Source: Mycobacterium sp. Root265
GTDB taxonomy: Bacteria; Actinomycetota; Actinomycetes; Mycobacteriales; Mycobacteriaceae
Direction of reading: 5' to 3'
DNA: 64,000 nt
Assembly: GCF_001428895.1 (NCBI RefSeq)
Contig: NZ_LMJA01000029.1
Location: 307,982 to 371,981 of the forward strand
Made by a program: the position numbers and the translations under genes. The notes under the pieces are model-generated. The model searched no databases and was not told where the DNA came from. It saw nothing but the letters and a program-made list of their open reading frames with translations. Below, in pieces: positions 8,098-15,541 of this stretch (within the stretch, counting starts at the first letter, position 1; every line of letters begins with the position of its first letter).

Positions 8098-9132
8098 TCA
8101 GCGGTCGAGCCACACCTTGGCGGGCGCACAGGTGAGTCCGACATCCTTGAGGGTGAGGATGCCGGCGGGCGCCGCGACGATGTCGAGCACGGCGTTGACC
8201 GCAGGCATCGCGGTCATGGTGTCCCACTCGTGGTTGCCCCACGTCTCGGGCGGCACGAACCGGATCCGGGTGCGCACTTCGGGTTCGCCGTGGATGACGA
8301 TGTTGTAGTGGTCCTCGTCCAGGTCCCAGTCCGCGTTCAGCTTCTTGGTCAGGTGCCAGACGACGGCGGTGCGCAGGATGGTCTTGCCGCCCAGCGTCGC
8401 ACTCCACCCTCCGCGCAGCGCGGCGATGGTGTCCTTCTCGATGCGCATCCAGCCGAGGTCGACGGTCTCGGATGCGGTGGCGAACTCGATATCGAAATCG
8501 ATGCTGTCGAACTCGTCGTAACCCAGTGCCACGCCCATCCGTTCGACCGAATCGCGGAAGCTGATCATTCCCAGCTTGGCGATCTCGACGACATCGGGGG
8601 AGGCCTCGCGTTTGGAGATGCCCAGCATTTCCCAGGTCTCCACCGACTCGTACACCGAGACATCGGCTGCCTCGACGATGGTGATGGACTGCACGTCGCG
8701 GCACACCGCGGTCAATGCGGTGGTGACCGAGTTGGCCCAGCCCGGATGAATCCCGGTGATGTACAGCGAGCTGTCGCCGCTTTCGCACGCCGCGGCAAGG
8801 GCGGCGCGGGTCTCGCCCTGGACGCCGCCCACATTGAGGAAGAGGTTGGTGCTCAGGACGTTGAGTCCGCTTTCCAGCAGTCGCACGACATGGTCGACGT
8901 CGGCCATGAACGGCGTGTAGAGCACGGCATCGGCCTGCAGCGCGATCAGCGCGTCGATATCGGTCGTCGCCGTCACCCCGGTGTCCGGGCGGCCGCACAG
9001 TTGCCCGGCATCGGCGCCGGCCTTCTCGTCGGAGTAGGCGTACACGCCGGCGAGTTCGAGGCGGGGGTCATCGAGAATCCCACGCAGGCTGAGCTTTCCG
9101 ACTTTTCCGGTGGTCCACTGGATGACGCGCAT
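8098..9132 (-). CDS. NAD(P)H-dependent amine dehydrogenase family protein (DapB-like fold)
   Basis: A 344-residue protein of the type mycobacterial annotations call NAD(P)H-dependent amine dehydrogenase, with a dihydrodipicolinate-reductase-like Rossmann N-terminus. MRVIQWTTGKVGKLSLRGIL at residues 1-20 is the dinucleotide-binding strand-loop-helix, and YAYSDEKAG and YTPFMADVDHVV follow. An in-frame ATG at 9165 lies upstream, but AGGAG sits 8 nt before the ATG at 9132, which starts exactly at the Rossmann strand, so 9132 is preferred. It is divergent from the TetR at 9209 with a candidate operator between them. Substrate unknown. Confidence 0.8.
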   Translation of the reverse strand: MRVIQWTTGKVGKLSLRGILDDPRLELAGVYAYSDEKAGADAGQLCGRPDTGVTATTDIDALIALQADAVLYTPFMADVDHVVRLLESGLNVLSTNLFLNVGGVQGETRAALAAACESGDSSLYITGIHPGWANSVTTALTAVCRDVQSITIVEAADVSVYESVETWEMLGISKREASPDVVEIAKLGMISFRDSVERMGVALGYDEFDSIDFDIEFATASETVDLGWMRIEKDTIAALRGGWSATLGGKTILRTAVVWHLTKKLNADWDLDEDHYNIVIHGEPEVRTRIRFVPPETWGNHEWDTMTAMPAVNAVLDIVAAPAGILTLKDVGLTCAPAKVWLDR

Positions 9133-9156
9133 GCCCGGAGCTCCTCTTTCGAGATC

Positions 9157-9179
9157 ATTTTTCACGGTCGTGGAAAAAT
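9157..9179. promoter_or_regulatory. Inverted repeat between amine dehydrogenase and TetR, candidate operator
   Basis: ATTTTTCACG-GT-CGTGGAAAAAT is an inverted repeat with one single-base bulge, centred between the divergent starts at 9132 and 9209. Its right half (CGTGGAAAAATA) resembles the sequence beside the first TetR gene (CGGGAAAAAATA at 1616-1627). TATGTT at 9197-9202 ends 6 nt before the TetR ATG and fits a leaderless -10 element. Binding is inferred from position and symmetry. Confidence 0.5.
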
Positions 9180-9208
9180 AACACGGTGCCAGCCGCTATG
9201 TTCGTGAA

Positions 9209-9862
9209 ATGACGACAGGCGCCCGCCGCGGCCGGCCACCGCGCATCGACCGGGCCCGCATCGTCGAAGCGGCGCGCGCCATCGCGCCGGAGGACCTGAC
9301 CATGCAGGCCGTCGCCGACGCCCTCGGCGTGGACCGCAGCTCGCTGAACTACTACGTCGGTGATCGAGGCGGGCTGCTCGAGCTCATCGTCACCGACCTT
9401 TTCGACGCCGAACTGCGGGACTTCGTGCTGCCCGACGCCGACTGGACCGACGTCCTGCGCGCCTACGGCAAGGCCCTGCACCGCGGCGTCGTTCACCTGC
9501 AGGCCACCGCCACCCACGTCCAGTTGCGCGGCGCGCACAGCCTCACCCTCGCCGAACGCGTGCTGGAGGCGCTGACCGCCGCGGGCTTCACCGTGGCCGA
9601 GGGCGGACACATCCTCTCGCTGGTGTCCGGTGTCGCCTATACCGCGGCGCGCGACCTCCTCGGCGGCGACCAGTCCCGGAGCCACCACACCTCCGAGGTC
9701 ACCCGGGTGCTCGACGAGGCGCCGGCCGGCGAGTTCGCGTTGCTCGGGGAGATCATCGCCAGCCGGTCGGTCGCCGGCACCGCCGACGATTTCGAGTTCA
9801 GTCTCGACGTGGTGATCGACGGACTGCAATTGCGCCTGGCTCGACAGGGCCGCAAAGGTTGA
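9209..9862 (+). CDS. TetR family regulator (paralogue of the gene at 1642)
   Basis: A 217-residue TetR regulator. The HTH spans about residues 15-58 with RIVEAARAIAPEDLTMQAVA and LGVDRSSLNYYVGDRGGL. The C-terminal domain ends FEFSLDVVIDGLQLRL, matching the regulator at 1642 almost motif for motif. Both are divergent from an oxidoreductase gene, both appear to be leaderless, and both have AT-rich symmetrical sites in the gap, which suggests a duplication of a regulator with its target-site logic. The 126 bp that follow before the GH6 gene contain no gene. Ligand unknown. Confidence 0.85.
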   Translation: MTTGARRGRPPRIDRARIVEAARAIAPEDLTMQAVADALGVDRSSLNYYVGDRGGLLELIVTDLFDAELRDFVLPDADWTDVLRAYGKALHRGVVHLQATATHVQLRGAHSLTLAERVLEALTAAGFTVAEGGHILSLVSGVAYTAARDLLGGDQSRSHHTSEVTRVLDEAPAGEFALLGEIIASRSVAGTADDFEFSLDVVIDGLQLRLARQGRKG

Positions 9863-9988
9863 GGTGTTGCTGGCCGCCGACGAGTCGGTGACGGGCTGGC
9901 CGAACGGCGTTTGCCCAGCACATTTCGGGGCGCTGACCTGCCGTTAGGCGATTGGCGCTGATCAATCAGCCGCACTAACTTTCCTAGG

Positions 9989-10984
9989 GTGAAGTCTTCC
10001 GCTGCTGGCACCGCCGTGCGGTGGCTGGCCCCGTTCCTTGCCGTCGCGGCCGTCGTCGCCACCGCGCTGTCCCCGGTCCAGGCCCCGCAGATCCAGCTGG
10101 CCAGCGAGGCCAATCCGCTGGTCGGAAAGCCGTTCTACGTCGACCCGATCTCCAAGGCGATGCGGGCCGCGCAGAGCGCGCCGAGCCCACAACTCGACTA
10201 CGTCGCGAACACGCCGCAGGCCTACTGGCTGGATCAGGCCTTCCCGGCGTCCACCGTCGGCGGCACCGTGAGCAAGTTCGTCGGCGCTGCCCAGGGTGCC
10301 GGCGCCACACCCGTGCTGTCCATCTATGCGCTCCCGCATCGCGACTGCTACAGCTACGCGGCCGGTGGCTTCGGATCGGCCGACGGGTACCGGGCCTGGA
10401 TCGACGCCATCTCGGCCGGCCTCGGTGGGGCTCCGGCGGCGATCATCCTTGAACCCGATGCGCTCGCGATGGCCGACTGTCTGACGGCGGACCAGCGTGC
10501 CGAACGCTTCGACCTGATCCGCTACGCCGTCGACACCCTGACCCGTGACCCGGCTGCCGCGGTGTACATCGACGCCGGGCACTCGCGGTGGGTGAGCGCG
10601 GACAAGATGGCTGCCATGCTCAACGATGTGGGCGTCGCCCGGGCGCAGGGTTTCAGCCTGAACACCACGAACTACTACACCACCGAAGAGCAGATGGGCT
10701 ACGGCGACGCCATCTCCGGCATGACGGGCGGCTCGCACTATGTCATCGACACCTCGCGCAACGGCAACGGCCCCGAGAGCGACAGCGACACGGCCTGGTG
10801 CAACCCGAAGGGCCGCGCATTGGGAGTGCCGCCGACGACGGCCACCGGCAACCCGAACGTCGATGCCTTCCTGTGGGTGAAGCGCGTCGGTGAATCCGAC
10901 GGGTCCTGCGGACGTGGGGAGCCCGGGGCGGGCACGTTCGTCAATCAGTACGCGATCGATCTGGCGCTCAACGCGGGGAAGTAG
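9989..10984 (+). CDS. Secreted glycoside hydrolase family 6 (cellulase)
   Basis: A 331-residue GH6 enzyme, an inverting beta-1,4-glucanase family. It starts at GTG 9989 with a Sec-type signal peptide (WLAPFLAVAAVVATALSPVQA, cleavage near residue 31). The GH6 signatures are present: ALPHRDCYSYAAGG with Asp119 and ILEPDALA with the general acid Asp157, followed by YIDAGHSRW and the C-terminal WVKRVGESDGSCG. Mycobacteria commonly keep a secreted GH6 protein, thought to act on cellulose or similar glucans. Two Cys pairs could form disulfides. No cellulose-binding module is present. The 3' end overlaps the convergent TetR gene by 17 bp. Confidence 0.9.
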   Translation: MKSSAAGTAVRWLAPFLAVAAVVATALSPVQAPQIQLASEANPLVGKPFYVDPISKAMRAAQSAPSPQLDYVANTPQAYWLDQAFPASTVGGTVSKFVGAAQGAGATPVLSIYALPHRDCYSYAAGGFGSADGYRAWIDAISAGLGGAPAAIILEPDALAMADCLTADQRAERFDLIRYAVDTLTRDPAAAVYIDAGHSRWVSADKMAAMLNDVGVARAQGFSLNTTNYYTTEEQMGYGDAISGMTGGSHYVIDTSRNGNGPESDSDTAWCNPKGRALGVPPTTATGNPNVDAFLWVKRVGESDGSCGRGEPGAGTFVNQYAIDLALNAGK

Positions 10985-11612
10985 GCCCGCCGAACCGTCC
11001 GTTGGTCGCGTCCCGGACCGCCCGGTCGATCAGCGCGAGGGCTTCCTGCTGGCTGACCTTCTCCTTGTCGACGATCACCCGCCGGCCCACGTCCTCGTCG
11101 ATGACGCGGAAGGCGCCGACCACCGCGGCCGCGCAGAGCCGGGCGGTGAGATCGCCGTCGGGTAGGCCCAGCCGCTGGGCGACGACGGGTACGAAGCCGC
11201 GTTCCATCTCGTCGTGCACCATCAGATAGGCCGTCCGCAGTGCCGGGTCCTCCGCGGACATGGTCGCGATACGCAGCGCGCTGATCTCGTCGGCAAGTTC
11301 CTGTTCGCTGAGCGGATGTTCGGCCATATCGGCCTCCATGTGCTCGGCAAGCGAGAGTTCGGCCGGCCACCGGTGCGCCTGGGCGATGAAGCGTTGCGCC
11401 GACAGGAACAGCACCGGTTCGACGCAGCTTTCCTTGCTCCGGAAGTACCGCCAGATGGTGCGGGTGGAAAGCCCTGCAGCGGCGGCGATATCGTCACCGC
11501 TGGTGGCGGCGACCCCACGCTCCCAGAAAAGCGCGCACGCGTGGCGGGAGACGGCGAGACGAGCCTCGGCCTGCTTCGGATTGCGCGCGCCGCGGATATC
11601 CTGGGTGGCGAT
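10968..11612 (-). CDS. TetR family regulator with a non-canonical (ATC) start
   Basis: About 214 residues. The reading frame encodes a clear HTH upstream of the first canonical start: RLAVSRHACALFWERGVAATS, then DDIAAAAGLSTRTIWRYFRSKE (codons 19-62 counted from 11612). Between the in-frame stop near 11653 and a GTG at 11414 there is no ATG, GTG, TTG or CTG. The GTG at 11414 lies after the HTH and would give a protein without DNA-binding domain. The best start is ATC at 11612, 8 nt after a perfect AGGAGG. A sequencing error is possible. Divergent from the phospholipase D operon, with two palindromes between. It probably represses that operon and itself. The end overlaps GH6 by 17 bp. Confidence 0.75.
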   Translation of the reverse strand: MATQDIRGARNPKQAEARLAVSRHACALFWERGVAATSGDDIAAAAGLSTRTIWRYFRSKESCVEPVLFLSAQRFIAQAHRWPAELSLAEHMEADMAEHPLSEQELADEISALRIATMSAEDPALRTAYLMVHDEMERGFVPVVAQRLGLPDGDLTARLCAAAVVGAFRVIDEDVGRRVIVDKEKVSQQEALALIDRAVRDATNGRFGGPTSPR

Positions 11613-11624
11613 GGTGAAGACCTC

Positions 11625-11641
11625 CTGACACTTAGTGACAG
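11625..11641. promoter_or_regulatory. Operator-like palindrome 1 (TetR/PLD intergenic)
   Basis: CTGACACT-T-AGTGACAG is a palindrome with 8-bp arms and one mismatch. It overlaps the ribosome-binding site region of the TetR gene (minus strand). Its centre is 24 bp from the centre of the second copy at 11650. Two near-identical sites at about two helical turns fit cooperative binding of TetR dimers. Confidence 0.65.
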
Positions 11642-11649
11642 CTCCACTG

Positions 11650-11664
11650 TGTCACTTAGTGACA
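11650..11664. promoter_or_regulatory. Operator-like palindrome 2 (TetR/PLD intergenic)
   Basis: TGTCACT-T-AGTGACA is a perfect palindrome with 7-bp arms, sharing the core CACTTAGTGACAG with the copy at 11625. It lies 31 bp upstream of the phospholipase D ATG at 11695. The pair is the obvious target for the adjacent TetR regulator. Confidence 0.65.
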
Positions 11665-11694
11665 GTACGCGCAAGCTTCGGGGGCGGGGGTGGC

Positions 11695-13137
11695 ATGGCG
11701 ACATCGGATCAACCGATACTCGTGGCAGGTCAGACCTGCTGGCGGCTGGCCACGGCGGACCGGTTCGCCTACATCGTCGACGGCGCGGATTACCTGCGGC
11801 ACACCAAGGCCGCGATGCTGCGCGCCCAAAAACGTATCCTGCTCGTCGGCTGGGATTTTGACGCCGGAACCACCTTCGAGCCGGGCAAGCCCACCATGCC
11901 CGGCCCGAACCAGTTGGGGGCATTCCTCTACTGGCTGCTGTGGAAGCGCGCCGGGCTCCAGATCCACGTCCTGAAATCGAACCTGCGACTACTGTCGGTG
12001 TTCGACGACGTCTGGTACGGCATCACCCCCGTCTCCCTCCTGAATCGCGTCAGCGGCAAGCGAATTCGCTTCGCGGTGGACGGAGCGCACCCGACCGGGG
12101 CCGTCCATCACCAGAAGATCATCATCGTCGATGACGACGTCGCGTTCTGCGGCGGTATCGATCTCACCATCGGGCGCTGGGACACCTCGGAGCACCGCGA
12201 CGACGAGCCGCTCCGCCCCAACTACGGTCCCCGGCACGAGGTCGCCGTCGCGGTGGACGGCGCCGCCGCCCGCGCGCTTTCGGAAGTGGCCCGGGACCGA
12301 TGGCACGGTGCGACCGGCCAAACCCTGGAGGAACTCGACGTCGCGCACACCAGCTGGCCGCGCGGCCTGGCACCGGCCCTGCGCGATATCGAGGTGGCCA
12401 TTGCGCGCACCATCCCGGCGCTGCCCGAGAACGACGAAGCGCGTGAGGTCGAGGCGCTGAACCTCGCCGCGATCGATGCCGCCAGGCACACCATCTATCT
12501 GGAGAACCAGTACCTCGCGGCCCGGCCGCTGGTCGAGGCACTGATCCGGCGTCTGCAGGAGCCCGACGGCCCGGAGGTCGTCATCATCCTGCCGCGCCGC
12601 TCGGAGAGCCGGCTGGAACAGCAGTCGATGGACAGTGCCCGCAGCCTGCTGATCGACGAGCTCTATGCCGCCGACGACCACGGTCGGCTGGGCATCTACT
12701 GGCCGGTGACCGAGAACGGGACATCGATCTATGTGCATTCGAAGGTCATCGTGATCGATGACCGGCTGCTGCGCATCGGGTCGTCCAACCTGAACAATCG
12801 GTCGATGGGCTTCGACAGCGAATGCGATGTCGCCGTCGAGGCGAGCACCGACAGCGTCCGGGAGCTGATCGCGAACGTCCGCAGGCAGCTGATCAGCGAG
12901 CACCTCGACGTCCTCGTCGCAGATTTCGACGCCGCGGTCCGTGACAACGGCTCCTTCCTGAAGGCCGTGGAGGCGTTGCGCGGACACGGCAGAACAGTCG
13001 AGCCGATGACCCCGGATGTCGTCGCCGACGAAGCGGGCCCGCTGGCCGAGAATGAACTGATGGACCCCGATCACGTACCGAGTTCGTTGAGCGGCAGCGT
13101 GCGCCGGTTGATCAACGAACTGGCCGGCTGGCAGTGA
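11695..13137 (+). CDS. Phospholipase D-like protein (two HKD motifs)
   Basis: A 480-residue PLD-superfamily phosphodiesterase. Both catalytic HxK(x4)D motifs are intact: H139-Q-K141-IIIV-D146 followed by GGIDL, and H348-S-K350-VIVI-D355 followed by [10 protein letters not shown]. This domain order matches cardiolipin-synthase-like and bacterial phospholipase D enzymes. The YLENQYL motif at 268-274 is typical of true phospholipases D. No signal peptide or transmembrane helix is seen, so it probably acts at the inner membrane face or in the cytosol. It is the first gene of a tightly overlapping operon (GTGA junction with the RES gene at 13134), downstream of two TetR-type palindromes. Confidence 0.88.
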   Translation: MATSDQPILVAGQTCWRLATADRFAYIVDGADYLRHTKAAMLRAQKRILLVGWDFDAGTTFEPGKPTMPGPNQLGAFLYWLLWKRAGLQIHVLKSNLRLLSVFDDVWYGITPVSLLNRVSGKRIRFAVDGAHPTGAVHHQKIIIVDDDVAFCGGIDLTIGRWDTSEHRDDEPLRPNYGPRHEVAVAVDGAAARALSEVARDRWHGATGQTLEELDVAHTSWPRGLAPALRDIEVAIARTIPALPENDEAREVEALNLAAIDAARHTIYLENQYLAARPLVEALIRRLQEPDGPEVVIILPRRSESRLEQQSMDSARSLLIDELYAADDHGRLGIYWPVTENGTSIYVHSKVIVIDDRLLRIGSSNLNNRSMGFDSECDVAVEASTDSVRELIANVRRQLISEHLDVLVADFDAAVRDNGSFLKAVEALRGHGRTVEPMTPDVVADEAGPLAENELMDPDHVPSSLSGSVRRLINELAGWQ

Positions 13138-14246
13138 CACCGGCCGTCTGCCCGCTGCACGTCGAGGACATCGTCCTGCAGCAGCGCATCAAGGCACACG
13201 CCACCGAACCGGCGTGCAGTTACTGCGCCGCGAACGGTCCGGCTCCGATCGCCGTCAGCTGGGCCGCCTTCATGGAGGCGTTCCTGGTGGGGGTCGGCGC
13301 GCATTACCAGCGGGTGTCCGCCGGCGTGGACGCCGCGGTCCCCGCCGGCCGGGTCGCGCGCGAAATCCTCGGCCTGGCCGGGGTTTCGCATCCAAAGCTG
13401 GTCGATGACATCAGCGAGGCGCTCGGCGGCGCACCGGGCTGGGTAGCGCGAGACCGCAGGAACAGCAACGGTATCGACCAATTGTCCTACGGCTGGGACG
13501 CTTTCAAGCACATCGTCAAACACGAGATGCGCTACTTCTTCGCGAGCCGGTCCACGGTGTCCGGTGACATGACCGCGCTGCAGGTACTCCAGGCGGTATC
13601 CGATCTCGGCGAGAACCATCCCGCGGTATGGCCCGCGCCCTGCCCGGCACCACTGTTCCGGGCACGGATGGCGACCACGGAGAGCGAGGCGTCGCACTGG
13701 CGGCACGCCGGCGACCTGGGACCGCCGCCGCCGGAATGCGCCGCGGCGAACCGGATGAGCCCGGCGGGCATCAGCATCTTCTACGGTGCGACCGACCGTG
13801 CCACCGCGATCGCCGAGGCCGGCGCCCACGCCGCCCACCGGTTCGTCGTCACCGGCGAGTTCACCCCCACCCGGGAACTCCATCTGATCGATCTCACGAA
13901 TCTTCCTGAGCCGCCCAGCATTTTCGACGAGAGCTCCCACACGGAGTACTTCGTCGTCAGATTCCTCCAGCGGTTCATCCACGACATCACGCTGCCGGTG
14001 GAACTCGACGGGCACGAACACATCGACTACGTCCCCACCCAGGTGTTCACCGAGTACTTCCGGTACGCGTTCCCCGATCGCGTCGACGGGCTCATGTTCC
14101 CCAGTGCCCAGGGGCCGGGCGTCAATGTCGTGGTCTTCGTCGGAGCGGACCGGTGCGCCGACAAGGGAAGCGAGACCGAGGACACCACGCTCAGTTTCGA
14201 CACCGCCACGCTGCGCACCAGCCGGGTCATGACTGTGGCCCGTTGA
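13134..14246 (+). CDS. RES domain protein with N-terminal HEPN-like domain
   Basis: A 370-residue two-domain protein. The C-terminal part is a RES domain, known in MbcT/Xre-RES toxins as an NAD+-degrading fold. Visible RES residues are Arg178 in LFRARM, Arg207 in NRMSPAG, Tyr217 and Glu228 in [26 protein letters not shown] at 299-310, and Ser324 in MFPSAQGPG. The first 165 residues contain Cys6, CSYC at 28-31 and a helical stretch, resembling the HEPN-type N-terminal domain fused to RES in some bacteria. Starts at GTG 13134, overlapping the phospholipase stop by 4 nt. No antitoxin gene is adjacent, so a classical toxin-antitoxin pair is unlikely. Role in this operon unknown. Confidence 0.78.
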   Translation: MTPAVCPLHVEDIVLQQRIKAHATEPACSYCAANGPAPIAVSWAAFMEAFLVGVGAHYQRVSAGVDAAVPAGRVAREILGLAGVSHPKLVDDISEALGGAPGWVARDRRNSNGIDQLSYGWDAFKHIVKHEMRYFFASRSTVSGDMTALQVLQAVSDLGENHPAVWPAPCPAPLFRARMATTESEASHWRHAGDLGPPPPECAAANRMSPAGISIFYGATDRATAIAEAGAHAAHRFVVTGEFTPTRELHLIDLTNLPEPPSIFDESSHTEYFVVRFLQRFIHDITLPVELDGHEHIDYVPTQVFTEYFRYAFPDRVDGLMFPSAQGPGVNVVVFVGADRCADKGSETEDTTLSFDTATLRTSRVMTVAR

Positions 14247-15541
14247 GGCGCCCCCGCGCGACATCGGGTCTGGTCTGGATCTGCACGGTCGCGGTGCTGG
14301 CCGGGGTGGTGATCGGTTTCGTCGGCGGCGCGTTCCGGTGGTGCCTGCAGCTCGCCGACCACTGGCGGGTCGACCTGGTCACCTGGGCCCACGACCTGCC
14401 GGGGCCGGGATGGCTGGTGCCGATCGCCGCGACCGCCATCGGGGCGACGCTGGCGGCCGGCGTGGTCCGCTGGGTGCCGTTGGCGGCCGGTAGCGGTATC
14501 CAGCATGTCGAGGCGGTCTACCGCGGCGCGGCCCGGCCGCCCAGCCTGGTGCTGGTGCCGGCCAAGTTCATCGGCGGGGTACTCGCCATCGGCTCGGGTC
14601 TGGTGCTCGGCCGGGAAGGCCCGACGGTCCACATGGGCGCGGCGATCGGCGCCCATGCCGCCCGCCGCGGCGGTCTGGACGACCGCGATGTCCGGATGAT
14701 GCAGACAGCGCTGGGTGGTGCCGGCCTCGCGGTGGCGTTCAATGCGCCTATCGGCGGTGCGCTGTTCACCCTGGAGGAGGCGACCAAGTCGGTGCACCTG
14801 CGCACGGTGCTCGCCACCCTGTTCTCGGCCGCCGCCGCCGTGGCCTGCGCCCGGTTGATCCTCGGTGATCAGCCCGACTTCCAGGTGGATCCGGTCGCGG
14901 CACCGTCGAGCGTCTTGATCCCGGTGTTCGTCGTGTTCGGTCTGGTCACGGGCTGTCTCGGCGCGCTCTACAGCCGGCTCGTGCTGCGGTTCCTCGACGG
15001 TGTGTCCGCGGTGCCACGGATCCCGGCGATCGCGAAGGCAGCCGTCATCGGTGCCGTCATCGGGTTGGTCGCGTTCGTGGATCCGCGCGCCGTCGGGGGC
15101 GGAGATGAGCTGACCCAGCTGATCGTCGGAGGCGGGGCCCTGGCGTTGCCGCCGGCTCTGGGATACCTACTGGTCCGGGTGGTGGCCGGACCGTTGTCCT
15201 ATGCGGCCGCGGTGCCCGGCGGCCTTTTCGCGCCGCTGCTGGCCGTCGGGGCGCTGTGGGGTGTGTTGTTCGCCGGCGGCCTGAACACCCTGTTGCCCCA
15301 TGAGAATCCGTCGCTGGTGGTGGCGATGGCGATCGTCGGTATGGCGGCGTTCTTCGGTGCCGTCGTGCGAGCGCCCGTGACGGCCATCGTGCTGGTGATC
15401 GAGATGACGGCCACGATGTCGCTGGTGGTGCCGATGCTGGCGGCGACCGCCGCGGCCGTACTCGCCGCCGAGCTGTTGAGATCCCCGCCGATCTACGACA
15501 GCCTGCGTGAACGGATGCCCGTGCAACGATTGGACCCATGA
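14243..15541 (+). CDS. ClC-family chloride/proton antiporter
   Basis: A 432-residue membrane protein of the ClC family with about ten hydrophobic segments. Anion-pathway motifs are present: GSGIQ at 83-87, GREGP with the external gating Glu125, and GGLFAP later in the chain. PIGGALFTLEEA carries Glu178/179, aligning with the internal proton Glu of the E. coli exchanger, so an H+/anion antiporter rather than a channel is likely. The start is TTG 14243, overlapping the RES stop by 4 nt (TTGA). An upstream in-frame ATG lies deep inside the RES gene and is rejected. No CBS domains are present. Confidence 0.85.
   Translation: MRRPRATSGLVWICTVAVLAGVVIGFVGGAFRWCLQLADHWRVDLVTWAHDLPGPGWLVPIAATAIGATLAAGVVRWVPLAAGSGIQHVEAVYRGAARPPSLVLVPAKFIGGVLAIGSGLVLGREGPTVHMGAAIGAHAARRGGLDDRDVRMMQTALGGAGLAVAFNAPIGGALFTLEEATKSVHLRTVLATLFSAAAAVACARLILGDQPDFQVDPVAAPSSVLIPVFVVFGLVTGCLGALYSRLVLRFLDGVSAVPRIPAIAKAAVIGAVIGLVAFVDPRAVGGGDELTQLIVGGGALALPPALGYLLVRVVAGPLSYAAAVPGGLFAPLLAVGALWGVLFAGGLNTLLPHENPSLVVAMAIVGMAAFFGAVVRAPVTAIVLVIEMTATMSLVVPMLAATAAAVLAAELLRSPPIYDSLRERMPVQRLDP

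Noticed and set aside
7677-8135. 152-codon frame filling the gene-free gap
   Set aside because: Residue make-up (many Arg, His, Pro, Ser) and no Shine-Dalgarno site argue against it; it crosses the start of one gene and the end of another.
10968-11414. TetR gene beginning at GTG 11414
   Set aside because: This start would remove the whole DNA-binding domain, which is clearly encoded in the same frame just upstream.
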